Shown: positions 1 through 9,380, numbered from the stretch's first letter. The stretch is DNA of 64,000 bases from Hyphomicrobium_A sp963745205 (GCA_963745205.1 CAVUWX010000013.1:1-64000); one strand, 5' to 3'. Notes: generated by a model not told the origin, from the sequence alone. Made by a program: numbers and translations.

Positions 1-54
1 TCTGGCTTTTTTAAGTTCGATAACGGTGTAAACTTAGATAAGGAGTTTGTTGTA

Positions 55-641
55 ATGAAAAATGGTATTAAGCACGAAATTGAGGGCGCGCGTTCGGTTG
101 CCGATCCTGACAGCACCTCGAAGACGGCTGCAGGGGAATCGCCCATGACCGAAGAAGGAAGAAATTATACGAGTGGATCGCCAATTATACGCAACTGCTC
201 AAGAGCCATGAAGAGAACACAACCGACTGGTTGGCCTCCAATAAGGCGCAGATTTTCCCGCTGCTTAAAGCGGCGGGGATCGCGCTGGTGACGGTCGACT
301 ATAGCGGTGCCTGCGGCGAGGCCCAGGTCGATAATGTACTTGCCACCGGCCCCAAGGCGGAAAGCGGACCAGCACCAGAAATCGACCTTCCGGAGGCGAA
401 GGTGACGCTGCGGGTGCCATCATTCGACGGCGGCAACGCCCTCAATGAGCGCACACTCTCCGTCGAGGAAGCGATCGTGCGGCTGTGCGGGACGCTGCTT
501 GAAACCAAGCACTTTCGGTGGGCAAGGGACAACGGGGGCAAAGGCACCTTTACGGTCGATGTAGCCACGGAGCGCATCAAGCTCAAGCACAAGCACAACC
601 GGTTTTATATAAAAAGCAAGGGGTACGGCCACGAGTGGTGA
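55..641 (+). pseudogene. DUF6878-like protein, frameshifted
   Basis: The segment from about 162 to 641 encodes a protein resembling the DUF6878 family of rhizobial plasmids and islands; its function is unknown. The ATG at 55 follows a good ribosome binding site (AAGGAG, 40-45). However, that frame runs only 78 codons, and the conserved body (LYEWIANY, then KAAGIALVTVDYSGAC, ending KSKGYGHEW) is in another frame with no start codon before an internal ATG at 231. A one-base shift at about 150-165 would join them. The gene ends 5 bp before the next start, so the two were probably co-transcribed. Confidence 0.6.
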
Positions 642-646
642 GCGCC

Positions 647-1049
647 ATGAATCTCACTGCTGGGCGCGGTCAAACTACTTTAAAGTGGCGGACGCCGACG
701 ACTTCACCGCTTGGGTGGACGGCTTACCGGAGCTTAAGGCATGGAAGGACGACGACGGTGCGTTCGCGCTGTTCGCTGAGGAAGGGTGCTGGCCGAGCTG
801 GCGCTTCGACGAACCCGACGACCCGTATGACGACCCGCATGAGGTCGACTTTGTTGCGGAACTCGCCGCCCACCTCGCCGAAGGAGAGGTCGCCGTACTT
901 ATGCAAGCAGGGGCCGAGGGCCTGCGCGGCATCGTCGGAGGGCGGTCGCCATACATAGTGACGGGCGCGTGCTCACGATCGACATAAACGACATCTACGG
1001 CCGCGTGAAGAAGAAGTGGGGCGTCGAGCCGATGCTGGCGGAACTCTAA
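647..1049 (+). pseudogene. Small conserved rhizobial island protein, two frameshifts
   Basis: The body reads CWARSNYFKVADADDFTAWV onward and carries an acidic stretch and AEGEVAVLMQAGAEGLR, matching an unnamed protein that often accompanies DUF6878 on rhizobial plasmids (recalled, not searched). The ATG at 647 is out of frame with the body. Near 940-950 the frame shifts again: the true tail (GRVLTIDINDIYGRV, ending EPMLAEL) lies in the third frame with TAA at 1047-1049. With two breaks in 400 bp this is most likely a decayed gene. Function is unknown. Confidence 0.55.
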
Positions 1050-1080
1050 AGGGAGGACCTAAACCATAACACCGTCTCCG

Positions 1081-1477
1081 CCATGAAGATGCCTTCGGCG
1101 TGGTGGCGCAGGGCGCGATGCCGGAAGGCGGCGAGGATCGGCGATCAGAAGGTCGGCATTTCCATTGTCAAAAAGGCGCTGCAGACCCCCGCCCGCCAGA
1201 TCTTCACCAACGCCGGTGAGGACGGCTCGGTGATCGTCGGCAAGATCCTTGAGAACGACAAATATGCTTATGGGTATAATGCCCAAACGCATGCCTACGG
1301 TGATCTCATTACCGAGGGCGTCATCGACCCAACCAAGGTCGTGCGCTCCGCATTGCAAGGTGCAGCTTCAGTCGCGGGCCTGCTCGTCACCACTGAAGTA
1401 ATGATCGCCGAGCTGCCCAAGAAGAGTCCGCGCATCCGATGCCGGGCGGCGGTGGCATGGGCGGGATGGATTACTGA
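1081..1477 (+). pseudogene. groEL: groEL 3'-end relic
   Basis: The translation contains the GroEL C-terminal region: QKVGISIVKKALQTPARQI, NAGEDGSVIVGKILE, YGDLITEGVIDPTKVVR and ALQGAASVAGLLVTTE. The Gly/Met-rich tail (MPGGGGMGGMDY) is present in another frame ending at 1477, so one frameshift lies near 1430. About 400 N-terminal residues are missing, and upstream of 1130 the sequence no longer matches. It is a dead fragment of a chaperonin gene, perhaps one of the extra groEL copies usual in rhizobia. Its terminator still follows. Confidence 0.85.
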
Positions 1478-1487
1478 GCACTAGAGA

Positions 1488-1512
1488 GCCCCGGCCATCG
1501 CGCCGGGGCCCT
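1488..1512 (+). terminator. Terminator-like hairpin after the groEL relic
   Basis: An 8-bp perfect stem (GCCCCGGC, 1488-1495, with GCCGGGGC, 1502-1509) with a 6-base loop is followed by CCTTTC. It sits 10 bp after the groEL relic stop and was probably its rho-independent terminator. Confidence 0.6.
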
Positions 1513-1593
1513 TTCGTAACGTGCACCAGTGCCCGTAGGACGTCCGCTCGGGCTTCCGGGTCAGCCCGGCACGCACACCTGATCGCAGCTCCA

Positions 1594-2121
1594 ATGGGCT
1601 ACATAGAACAGAGCCTCGGGACTAATGAAGTTGTCCATTACCGGGCGCGGAAGCCATTTATCCTGCGTGCCTTCGGCTGGCTGGTCCTGCTGCTGACGAT
1701 TGCTGCTGCCGCCTTCCTTTATACTAAGGAATTCCACTTCCTGGCTGCGTCTGCCGGAATGGTCGGCGGCATCCTCTTTTTGATGATCATGATCCCGGTC
1801 TGGACGACTGAAATCGCGGTGACGAACCACCGTCTAATATTCAAGCAAGGACTACTCAATCGCGCAGTGGCTGACCTGCAGTTGCGCGCAATTGAACAGG
1901 TTGGTCTTCAGCAAGGGTTTATTGCTCGATTGTTCAACATGGGCCGCGTGCAGGTGCACGGAACAGGTGTCGACGATGTCCACTTGCCGGCGATCGCCGA
2001 TCCGGTGGCATTGCGCGATCGATTCAAGAAGCGATGGGAACGTTGTCGCCGGCAGGAGCGCCGGTATCCCCGGCGCCGCGGTAACACAACTCGCGCCACG
2101 GACTTCGATGGCAGCGGTTGA
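1594..2121 (+). CDS. PH domain-containing membrane protein (bPH2 type)
   Basis: Two hydrophobic segments (about residues 26-43 and 50-68) are followed by a bacterial PH domain: TTEIAVTNHRLIFKQGLLNR, then an IEQVGLQQ segment and GRVQVHGTG. This matches small YdbS/YdbT-like membrane proteins of unknown function. The last 30 residues are Arg-rich and unlike the family, and another frame is open there, so a frameshift near 2035 is possible. The ATG at 1594 has only a weak ribosome binding site. Confidence 0.7.
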   Translation: MGYIEQSLGTNEVVHYRARKPFILRAFGWLVLLLTIAAAAFLYTKEFHFLAASAGMVGGILFLMIMIPVWTTEIAVTNHRLIFKQGLLNRAVADLQLRAIEQVGLQQGFIARLFNMGRVQVHGTGVDDVHLPAIADPVALRDRFKKRWERCRRQERRYPRRRGNTTRATDFDGSG

Positions 2122-2238
2122 TCTTCTGTGGCTTCGAGACCATCTGCAAGTGTAGAGCCTGACACCTGGTTCTGAAGGGTCAGCCCAGAATCCGAAGTCC
2201 GATTCATTGACAACCGGCGCGTAGGCACGGAGCCGGGG

Positions 2239-2622
2239 ATGACGATTGAGTTCAACCACACGATCATTTGGGCGCGCGACAGCAAAGCCTCGGCGAGGTT
2301 CCTGGCAGAGATCCTGGGACTGCCCGCGCCCGTCGCGTTTGGACCCTTCGAGATCGTGAAGACGATGAATGGCGTCAATCTGGATTTCATGGACAGGAAC
2401 GAAGAGATCCACTCGCGCCACTTCGCGTTCCTCGTCAGCGAAGGTGAGTTTGATGCCATCTTCGGACGCATTCGCGAGCGCGGGCTGGCGTATTGGGCCG
2501 ATCCGGCCTGCAGCAAAATGGGCGAAATCAATCATCACGATGGGGGGCGCGGGGTCTACTTCAACGACCCGAACGGGCATCTGCTCGAAATCATCACGCG
2601 GCCCTACGGCAGCGGCGGCTGA
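2239..2622 (+). CDS. VOC family protein (glyoxalase/bleomycin-resistance fold)
   Basis: A protein of 127 residues with the VOC pattern: an N-terminal strand with a His ligand (FNHTIIWARD), a middle HFAFLVSE and a C-terminal GVYFNDPNGHLLEIIT. The His and Glu positions are those used to bind metal in the superfamily. Members include glyoxalases, dioxygenases and antibiotic-binding proteins, so the substrate cannot be inferred. It looks intact. Confidence 0.8.
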   Translation: MTIEFNHTIIWARDSKASARFLAEILGLPAPVAFGPFEIVKTMNGVNLDFMDRNEEIHSRHFAFLVSEGEFDAIFGRIRERGLAYWADPACSKMGEINHHDGGRGVYFNDPNGHLLEIITRPYGSGG

Positions 2623-2739
2623 GGGGTCGTTCTCCTCCCGGTTATAGGCGTACTAAAATTGGGCCATACTATTGGGGCCATACTTATCCAGCGTTGAGCC
2701 CTAGGAGTATCGAGCATCGATCGCGACGAGGTGAGCAAT

Positions 2740-3174
2740 ATGAAAGTCGCAAGTATCTTGAAGGCGAAGGGCACTCATGTCGTGACGGTACGGCCCAATG
2801 AAACGATCCAACATGCAGCAGCAAAGCTTCGCCTCGAAGGCGTGGGCGCTTTGATCGTAAGCCATGATGGCGTTACGTTAGATGGCATCATCACAGAGCG
2901 TGACATTACCAGGGGTTTTGCCGACCACGGAGCAAATCTCGCGAGCAAGCACGTCTTTGACCTAATGGAATCAGGCATTCTGACTTGCAAGCCGGAGGAT
3001 GGAATCGCTGAGGTTGCGCGGCTAATGACCATTCGTCGGCTTAGGCATCTGCCGGTGACGGATGGATCGCGCCTCGCCGGTATCGTGAGCGTCGGCGACA
3101 TTCTGAAATATCGGCTCGACGAGGTGGAACTCGAAGCGCGCGTCATGCAAGACGTTGCCATCGCACAACGCTAA
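2740..3174 (+). CDS. CBS domain-containing protein
   Basis: The protein has 144 residues and two tandem CBS domains: residues about 10-65 (VRPNETIQHAA, ALIVSHDGVTLDGIITERDI) and 72-130 (CKPEDGIAEVARLMTIRRLR, LAGIVSVGDIL). CBS pairs bind adenine nucleotides and act as energy sensors. Free-standing pairs like this are common in alphaproteobacteria. The ATG at 2740 is preferred over the GTG at 2731 because GAGGTG lies at the right distance before it. Confidence 0.85.
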   Translation: MKVASILKAKGTHVVTVRPNETIQHAAAKLRLEGVGALIVSHDGVTLDGIITERDITRGFADHGANLASKHVFDLMESGILTCKPEDGIAEVARLMTIRRLRHLPVTDGSRLAGIVSVGDILKYRLDEVELEARVMQDVAIAQR

Positions 3175-3282
3175 CGTGCTTGCACCTGACTTGCGACCAC
3201 GTTCGCGTCAGCGACGGGTTGGAGGTCTGCACATACCAGCCGGTTTGATGGTCAGCCCTGGGGCCTGCAGACGAATAAGGCC

Positions 3283-3471
3283 ATGACTGTCGAGCAAGTC
3301 AGCGTACCGCATGGGGCACCGCTGCGGCTGCGCTGCGAGAACGAGCTCGGCTTCAAGATGGTGAAGTGGATCGCGGCCATCGAGTTCGTGCATGACTTTG
3401 CCGATCTCGGCGCCGGCGAGGGCGGTTACAACGAAGATCACGAGTTTTACGGCTACAGGATGCCGATCTGA
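3283..3471 (+). pseudogene. C-terminal fragment of a sulfite-oxidase-like molybdoenzyme
   Basis: The 62 residues match the C-terminus of molybdopterin-dependent oxidoreductases of the sulfite oxidase/YedY type: VSVPHGAPLRLR, ELGFKMVKWI and a final HEFYGYRMPI. The molybdopterin-binding and catalytic parts are missing upstream, where the sequence is unrelated. It is a non-functional remnant. Confidence 0.7.
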
Positions 3472-3513
3472 GAGCGAGTTTATCGCCTTTCACAGCACAG
3501 GCGGGCAGAGGTC

Positions 3514-3888
3514 TCAGGACGGCGTCCTGTCCTGGAAATGACGGGCACGCTCGACCAGGGTGTTCATCTGGGCCGCGGCATGGATCGTAAGCGGGTGAGG
3601 TGTGAACCCCGGCCTCGGCGAGATGTAGGAGGCCATTTCACGAACAAGCTCGAGCTGACGATCGGATGCCTCTGCGAGCAGCGCGATGATCAGATTTTCC
3701 AAAGCGATCACGCGCACCCGAAGCTGCACCAGCTCGGTGTTGCTCAGCGGAGGGACGGCACCTTGACCTCCGCTTTCCATGGAACTCAATTGCGGACCAT
3801 CGGGCCCTCCACCGCCCTCATTGTCCCACCTCGAAAGAGCCTTCTGGCGGAGAAGTGCATCGGAGGGTTCTGGCTTGTCATCGGGCAT
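3514..3888 (-). CDS. Hypothetical protein, 124 residues
   Basis: The start at 3888 follows a good ribosome binding site (AAGGAG then 8 bases). The N-terminus is polar and low-complexity. Residues about 50-90 form an amphipathic helix likely to be a coiled coil (TELVQLRVRVIALENLIIAL), followed by RQLELVREMASYISPRPG. I do not recognise a family. There is no signal peptide or membrane segment. Confidence 0.6.
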   Translation of the reverse strand: MPDDKPEPSDALLRQKALSRWDNEGGGGPDGPQLSSMESGGQGAVPPLSNTELVQLRVRVIALENLIIALLAEASDRQLELVREMASYISPRPGFTPHPLTIHAAAQMNTLVERARHFQDRTPS

Positions 3889-4270
3889 AAGCACGGCTCC
3901 TTGTCGCTCCGGTGCCAGGATGGGCGCTAGGCTTCTGACAATAAAAGTATAACGCGTTCGTCGGCCGGAGGGGCACTGCGGTTCGCGCGTCCGGAGTTCG
4001 GGGCCGCCTGCGGGCTGGCTAGCTGAGGGGCACCCGGCGCTGGCTGAAGACGCCACCAAAATTCAGCCCGGCGTTGGGCTGACAAGCACCATGACCGACA
4101 AGGTGCCGCAAATGAAGAGCGACGCCACCGCGGCGCCGGATGCAGCCCCAAGCCGCTTCCCGCAGCCAAAGCGTTAGGGGACGCTGTGCCGCCAATGCGG
4201 CCGACGGACACGAAGTAATTGGCAACGTATGGGGTGCGGGCGCTCGCCGGCACCCCATGGCGCCTGGCTC

Positions 4271-4486
4271 TTAGCGCGGCTGCTTTTTTAGTGCTGAGCC
4301 TTTGTGCATCGCGATGTGATCTGTCTTGCTACTCTTGATTTCGTATTGCGGGTCGCTCTCGCTCGCATGATGGGTGTACCCTTTGTAGTCAACGTTCCTC
4401 GTGTGCACCTTTATAATTTCGCCGCTAACGTACCCAGCTTCCGAGTTCCAGATCACTTGATCTCCGACCTTGAATTTTTGCGCCAT
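4271..4486 (-). CDS. DUF2945/HVA1 family protein
   Basis: The 71 residues contain the family pattern: KVGDQVIWNSEAGYVSGEII near the N-terminus, VDYKGYTHHASESDPQYEIK in the middle and HKGSALKK near the end. This is the TUDOR-like hypervirulence-associated domain found in fungi and many rhizobia; its bacterial role is unknown. Length and ends agree with the family, and GGAG precedes the start. Confidence 0.85.
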   Translation of the reverse strand: MAQKFKVGDQVIWNSEAGYVSGEIIKVHTRNVDYKGYTHHASESDPQYEIKSSKTDHIAMHKGSALKKQPR

Positions 4487-4896
4487 GATGGTGCGTCTCC
4501 GGCTACAGTCCTTCCACAGCGTTCAAGCGCCTGTCCCAAGGGGCGCGCCTCGCGTGACGCACTCCATGTCGAGCGATGCAACATCGGCTGCACCGCCGTC
4601 GCCCACCGCATGAACCAAAATGGCGGATGGATGACGGCAAGCTCCCGCAACGCCAACGGGCGTCGAGGGCCGGCCACACTAACCTAAAGCAGTCGGGATC
4701 CATTCGGTTGTGTGAGACGTTAGGACACCACGCAACACCGAGCCCGCCCCAGCTCTGCGGGCTTTGCCTCCCAAGTCGATCATCTCGTCTTGTTGCGATG
4801 TGAGGATTGATCGACACCTCGGGACATCCGCGGTCCACGCTAACGAGACCGCCCTGCCTCTGGCAGCTTGCGCTTAGCCGCGCCCCTGGAACGCTC

Positions 4897-5256
4897 ATGC
4901 AACGCCCCTCTCTCGACGGGCGCTCGATCCTCATCGTCGAGGATGAGCCTCTGATCGTCATGGACATCACTCAACAGTTCGAAGCTACAGGTGCCGCGTT
5001 GACGACGACGAACACGCTTCACCACGCCTTGATCCTAGCGGAGCACGACGGGCTGTCGGGTGCCATCCTCGACCATGCGCTCGGCGACGGTAATAGCTCC
5101 CTACTTTGCGCGCGGCTGACGGAACGAGGCATCCCCTACATAATCTACAGTGGCCACACCACGGTCGAAGGCGCGTGTGCGGGCGCGCTGCATGTTGTCA
5201 AACCAGCCGCGCCAGGGCAGCTCGTGGCTGCAATGGAAAGCCTCATCTTAAACTGA
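4897..5256 (+). CDS. Single-domain response regulator
   Basis: A receiver domain with no output domain: an acidic pocket (ILIVEDEP), a probable phospho-acceptor Asp in GAILDHALGDG, a Ser/Thr switch region (YIIYSGHT) and a conserved Lys (HVVKPA). The ATG at 4897 gives 119 residues, the size of a bare receiver domain, and is preferred over a TTG 90 bases upstream. Such proteins often work in phosphorelays by protein contact. No histidine kinase is nearby. The next gene carries a copy of its last codons. Confidence 0.8.
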   Translation: MQRPSLDGRSILIVEDEPLIVMDITQQFEATGAALTTTNTLHHALILAEHDGLSGAILDHALGDGNSSLLCARLTERGIPYIIYSGHTTVEGACAGALHVVKPAAPGQLVAAMESLILN

Positions 5257-5301
5257 GGGCGACAAACACCCTGTTCCGCCCCGCTCGTTCAGAGGCATTG
5301 C

Positions 5302-5577
5302 ATGTTGGACGCTATCGCAACCATCATTCTTGCCGGGATGATGTTCATCCCGATCATCAATCTCGTGGTCGGCCCCATTGTAGGGACCTGCCTGTTCGGG
5401 GTGACGGGAGGCTTCGCAGGCGCAGCGCTTGCCGTCCTGATCACAATTGCTGCCTTAAACGGTGGCGTGGGCAAATCGGCTGCGCCAAGGCAGCTGGTGG
5501 CCGCAATGGAAAACGTGATTTTACTGAGGCCCAGAACGAAGAAGCGCTCGGCTACGCGCGAGGAGGCCTGGTATTAG
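5302..5577 (+). CDS. Chimeric small membrane protein with a response-regulator tail
   Basis: Residues 1-55 form two hydrophobic segments (MLDAIATIILAGMMFIPIIN, then a Gly/Ala-rich stretch). Residues about 60-75 (APRQLVAAMENVIL) nearly repeat the end of the upstream response regulator (APGQLVAAMESLIL). The same holds at the DNA level, so this looks like a fusion of a small membrane-protein reading frame with the 3' end of a duplicated receiver gene. The product may not be functional. Confidence 0.45.
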   Translation: MLDAIATIILAGMMFIPIINLVVGPIVGTCLFGVTGGFAGAALAVLITIAALNGGVGKSAAPRQLVAAMENVILLRPRTKKRSATREEAWY

Positions 5578-5593
5578 CATCTCCAAGGCGTTC

Positions 5594-5875
5594 TTGGGCC
5601 GCGGGCCATTGATGCTGCTCGTCCTTGGCTGCGTAGGCTGCTCCACGTGGCCTGAGCAGACGGTCCCTCCCTCTAAGATCGGAGCCGCCCAATACGAGAC
5701 CATGAGCTGCGCGGAGCTACAAACTGAGAGCAAACGGCTGCTTACGGCGGCGATGGATCATCCCACTCACATGTCCCCACAAGAGCAGGATCAACGTGAG
5801 AAGGCTCTTGCTTTGATCAACCGCGATATGGACGCCCTCAATAAGGCTTGGACCGCCAACAAGTGCGCGCAATAG
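5594..5875 (+). CDS. Putative small lipoprotein
   Basis: A short hydrophobic N-terminus (LMLLVLGCVGC) followed by a polar helical domain of about 70 residues suggests a lipoprotein signal with a Cys lipobox. The mature part (CAELQTESKRLLTAAMDH, then KALALINRDMDALNKAW) is helical and probably periplasmic. The start is uncertain: TTG at 5594, ATG at 5612, or an ATT at 5573 that is the only candidate correctly spaced from AGGAGG at 5561. It partly overlaps the upstream frame. Confidence 0.6.
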   Translation: MGRGPLMLLVLGCVGCSTWPEQTVPPSKIGAAQYETMSCAELQTESKRLLTAAMDHPTHMSPQEQDQREKALALINRDMDALNKAWTANKCAQ

Positions 5876-6670
5876 ATGAGGCGGCTTCAATCGTTTTGAA
5901 AATCATCTACAACTTCCCAGGTTTCAAAACAGAGTCGGAAAGTACTGTGGACAACCCCCCGTAACGGGGCGCGATCGATATGGCACCTCATGACAGGAAC
6001 CAAAGGCAGCCGACTTGAGTTCTCTGGGTAACCCCGGCAGTTCCGCGTACGAACCTGAGAGAATGCCAATGCGCCTTCTGATGATTTCCCTGGCGGCGAT
6101 GACAGTTTCCACAATCTGCCTGAGCGCCATTTTCCTGTCCGCGCTCTACACACCTACGCGTCCTGCTGTTGGGGCTTGGAGCACAACCGTCACCAGACTC
6201 AATTCCGATGGAGGATGAGACTGCACGTACCATGTCGCGTGTCTTCGGCACTCCCTGAAGTGCAGCAGCTCCAAAATGAAACTTAGCAGGCGCAGGAGTT
6301 TTTTCCTGCGCTCGAACTATGCCGCGTCTTAAATCGATTTCGGCGGCCAGTCGTAGCTTGTATTGGATCACGTTCGACTACCCAAATTCGACGCCCACCC
6401 GACACCAGCCCATCCTCGCAAACGACCGCGCTCCCGTGGAGGATCGCGCTCCCGTTGGAGGATAACGACAACTCGGCTTCAACCACGAGTGCTACCCCCA
6501 CGGCGCGTCGCCTTCAGCGAAGAGGGCATCTTTCGTCACTACGATGAGCTGGATGTTGGCCACTAATGCAGTGGCCGCCCCATACGAATTCAACTTGCCT
6601 TGCCCGGTTGGTGGTTCGAGGGATGATGGGAGTAAGAGGAAGTAATTGCCGTCAAGGTAGGGGTTACCAA
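5876..6670. other. Low-content stretch with one doubtful small frame
   Basis: I see no convincing gene. A frame from ATG 6063 to 6218 encodes about 51 residues with a hydrophobic N-terminal segment (LLMISLAAMTVSTICLSAIF) that could be a signal or anchor, but it has a weak ribosome binding site and no recognisable mature part. The rest has no long frame with plausible composition. Confidence 0.4.
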
Positions 6671-7012
6671 GTGAATAGACTGTCTGCGCACAGGCCAGGA
6701 GCATTCGCACACATTGTCTTTGATAGCGGGGAACATGTGTTGGTGAGTTGTACGCAGGCGGGAATACGGATTTCAAGGCTCTGGCTAGGGGTGGTTCCGA
6801 TTCGCAAGGTATGCGATTGGCCGCGTAGCAAGCCGAGGCTCCTGGACGATGCACTGAAGTTCTTCATGGCGGGGCCTGATTCCGAACTGCCGGGCGGAAC
6901 GATATTGGAATTGATTGCCTCTCGGCTCATGAAAGACTGCCGCTCGATAGCCGACCTAAAGAGGCTGTGCTTCCCACTTCGGCCGGAAGTGGGAAAATAC
7001 GCTTCGCTCTGA
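6671..7012 (+). CDS. Hypothetical protein, 113 residues
   Basis: From the GTG at 6671 the frame reads a compact, globular-looking protein (PGAFAHIVFDSGEHVLVS, then FFMAGPDSELPGGTILELI, then CRSIADLKRLC). The GTG start follows a G-rich AAGGTAGGGG stretch. No domain is recognised and it lacks a signal peptide. It resembles unnamed bradyrhizobial proteins, from memory only. Confidence 0.5.
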   Translation: MNRLSAHRPGAFAHIVFDSGEHVLVSCTQAGIRISRLWLGVVPIRKVCDWPRSKPRLLDDALKFFMAGPDSELPGGTILELIASRLMKDCRSIADLKRLCFPLRPEVGKYASL

Positions 7013-7050
7013 GCACAATTGGCCGGATATCTCTCTCGTACGTCAGCCTC

Positions 7051-7160
7051 AGTTCCTTCGAGCTTGGCTCATTGCCTGAGGTGCTGCATCTTTTGGAGCA
7101 AACGCTAGAGAGCTGGCGTGCCCACAAGCGGGCCCTGGCGGCGGCTCTGAGAAGCAGCGA
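7051..7160 (+). pseudogene. Fragment related to the small coiled-coil gene at 9826-10035
   Basis: The frame reads GSLPEVLHLLEQTLESWRAH and KRALA, closely matching SGSPEMLEVMTQTLENWRER and RRALQ in the intact gene at 9826-10035. The N-terminal half is absent. It is a truncated paralog. Confidence 0.55.
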
Positions 7161-7308
7161 TATTCTGCACCTCTCCAATCGCCGGCGAAGGCCGGCCGTG
7201 GCGACCGCGGCGACCAGGCAAAACACTGAAACGCTCGCGAGCTAACGTTCGAGCATCCCAGGCGGTTCGGCCACTCGCACTTCCGGGGGGTGGAGGAGTG
7301 GGGTGGCC

Positions 7309-7390
7309 AGGGCTGACCCCGTCCATCGAGACCAGCCCTAGCGCGCTCTTAGGGATAGTGATCGGTAAACCGATCGGTTGCGCGCAATGG
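7309..7390. repeat. Dispersed hairpin repeat, copy 1
   Basis: An intergenic stretch with GGGCTGA paired to CAGCCCT, then TAGCGCGC and GTGATCGG. It closely resembles 34636-34721, and its first half resembles 34791-34835. It lies upstream of the secreted-protein gene at 7495. Its function is unknown. Confidence 0.55.
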
Positions 7391-7494
7391 CAAAACATTT
7401 ACACCTCCTGCGACAAGCGGCAGTTGACCTTGATCAAACCGAGGTGCGGCACTTGCGTTATATCGGCGCGAAGAACGCTGTGGAGGAAACCCCC

Positions 7495-7854
7495 ATGTAC
7501 AAGATCGAAAAATTCGCCACTGCCATCCTCATGGCAGCTCTCGCCCTGACCATGACGACCTTCGCTAGTCTTGCTGCCAGCCAGTTCGAGGGTACCTGGA
7601 AAGTCACCGATACGAGCGGAAAAGGCTTCGAAATCACACTCGGCAGCGACGGATCCGCAAAGGCCGACCGCACCGCCGAGGGCATGACCGGCACTTGGAA
7701 GGAAGAGGGCTCGGCTGCCGTCATAGCGTGGGACACGGGCTGGACAACGAAAATCTCCAAGGAAGGCGACAAATACACGAAGGCCGCCTTCAAGAAGGGC
7801 GAGCCCACGAGCGGTAAGCCCACCAACACCTCGGCCGCCGAAAAGATCAAGTAA
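7495..7854 (+). CDS. Secreted hypothetical protein
   Basis: A signal peptide of about 28 residues (FATAILMAALALTMTTFASL, cleavage after LAA) precedes a compact beta-rich domain: FEGTWKVTDTSGKGFEITL, then GMTGTWKEEGSAAVIAWDTG and TTKISKEGDKY. The repeated GTWK motifs suggest a small lipocalin-like barrel, which I infer rather than recognise. GGAGGA lies 6 bases before the ATG. Similar small exported proteins occur in bradyrhizobia. Confidence 0.75.
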   Translation: MYKIEKFATAILMAALALTMTTFASLAASQFEGTWKVTDTSGKGFEITLGSDGSAKADRTAEGMTGTWKEEGSAAVIAWDTGWTTKISKEGDKYTKAAFKKGEPTSGKPTNTSAAEKIK

Positions 7855-7996
7855 GCGCGCCCGTTTTCGGCGTTCTACCAAACCCTCCGCTCAGTCTCCG
7901 ACAACCACGTCCACGTGATTTGCAGAGACGGTGAGTTCGGGGGTCTGCTGGATAACGTCCGGCATCAGGGGCCTTGGCAGGTGGTGTTGTCACGTT

Positions 7997-9316
7997 GCTA
8001 GCCTGAACTATTCACCAGGCCCATTGGTTTTGGCGGGTGCGCGTGGCAGCGGCCGCGTTGACGGCGCTGGTGGCGGGAACTCATTCGGACGCGTTTGGGG
8101 TTGAGGCAGTTGGGGCTCGGTGCGGCGCTCAGGGCCGCATGGATCAGGGAGCTCTCGCGGCGATGCTCGGTCAGCAGGATGAGCATGGACGCGTGCGGAT
8201 AGCTGGCCGGGAACGCAATTCTGATCCGGCTCTTCATCTCTATGACGCGCACCGCGACCTTGATGAAGCATCGTCTTAGCGTCTCGAAGGTGGCGCCCCT
8301 CCAGATTGAGCGGCGCGTGGCAGCGCGGCGAAGCGTGTGCAGCAGCCAGTAAGCGCCCATATGCAGGAAGAGGCGGAACTGGTTGGCTTCCCAGCGGTGG
8401 CAGGCAGTCTTGTCGGCGCGGGTATAAAGCTTCAGGTCCTTGATCAAGTTCTCCATGCGTCCGCGCGCGCAGTAGAGCTTCTCGTAGAGAACCTTGCCGC
8501 TCCCGTTGAGGCTCGTGACCACGAAGCGCGCGTCCGAGCCGAGCGCTGTCGCCTCGACGCGGGCGATGACGGAGCGCGTGCGGGTCCAGGTGCCGGCGCG
8601 GTGCTGGAACTGATGGAAGCGGCGCACCTTGCCCTCGCGCGACTTGCGCCGCATCTCGCACAGGCCGCGCCACGGGCCTGCGATCTCATCGAGGCGCACG
8701 TTGGTCGGAAGGCCGAAGATGTAATCGCAGCCCGTTTGCTCGAGCTCTGCCATCACCGTCTCACAGCCGTAATGCCCGTCGCCGCGCACGAGGATCTCAA
8801 CACGCGGCCAGCGGCGGCGGATGCGCCCGATCTCGATCACATGACGCAGCACGCGCGCGGCCTCCTCGCCGGACGGGCGCTTGCCGGGGCGCAACACGAA
8901 CGCGACCGGCTTGCCCGAGGTCGCCTCGAAGATGACGATCGGTTGAAGCAATACCCGTCATAGTGGGCGTTGAAGAGCGCAAGCTGCTGGCTCCCGTGCA
9001 CAGCGTCCCCCGGTGTCGTCGATGTCGAGAACGATGCGGTCGGGGCATGCGCGAAGCTCCGGCAGAAGAGATCGATCAGCCTGATCCCGACGCGCGCCAG
9101 CGCACGCCATTGGGCGAGGTTCTCGAGCCGCGAGAGTGTCGGCTGGCTCATCAGATCGGCGCCGCTCTCCGGGCAGCGCCCGCACGCGAGCTTCAAGGCG
9201 GGATCGGCCGTGCTGACGAATGATTCTGCTTGGCAACAAAATCATACGCCAAGCCAACGGCTTGGTCGCCGCTCACCGCATCACCTCACACGGCCTCATG
9301 AATAAAAGGGGTTAGC
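7997..9316 (-). mobile_element. IS1380-family insertion sequence remnant
   Basis: The transposase relic is flanked by imperfect inverted ends: 7997-8021 and the reverse complement of 9292-9316 match at 17 of 25 positions, sharing TATTCA and AGGCC. At about 1.3 kb it is shorter than usual for the family (about 1.6-1.7 kb), consistent with the lost transposase N-terminus. If the ends start with CC (8002 and 9311), the flanks CTAG and TTAG differ by one base and could be a decayed 4-bp target duplication. Confidence 0.75.
7998..9220 (-). pseudogene. IS1380 transposase, truncated and frameshifted
   Basis: Family landmarks are spread over several frames: GADLMSQPTLSRLENL, RIVLDIDDTG (catalytic Asp region), AVHGSQQLALFNAHYDGYCF, EILVRGDGHYG (second Asp), DYIFGLPTNV and ARGRMENLIKDLK (Glu region). 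At least three frameshifts lie at about 9045, 9010 and 8950. The first 60-90 residues of a normal IS1380 transposase are missing. It cannot make an active enzyme. Confidence 0.85.
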
Positions 9317-9380
9317 TCGCATGCCTGCCCCCACCAATGACGCGATTGCATCAACAAGCGCGAACTCGCGGATTGTTCGC

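Noticed and set aside
8337..8963. 208-codon plus-strand frame
   Set aside because: Antisense to the IS1380 transposase relic.
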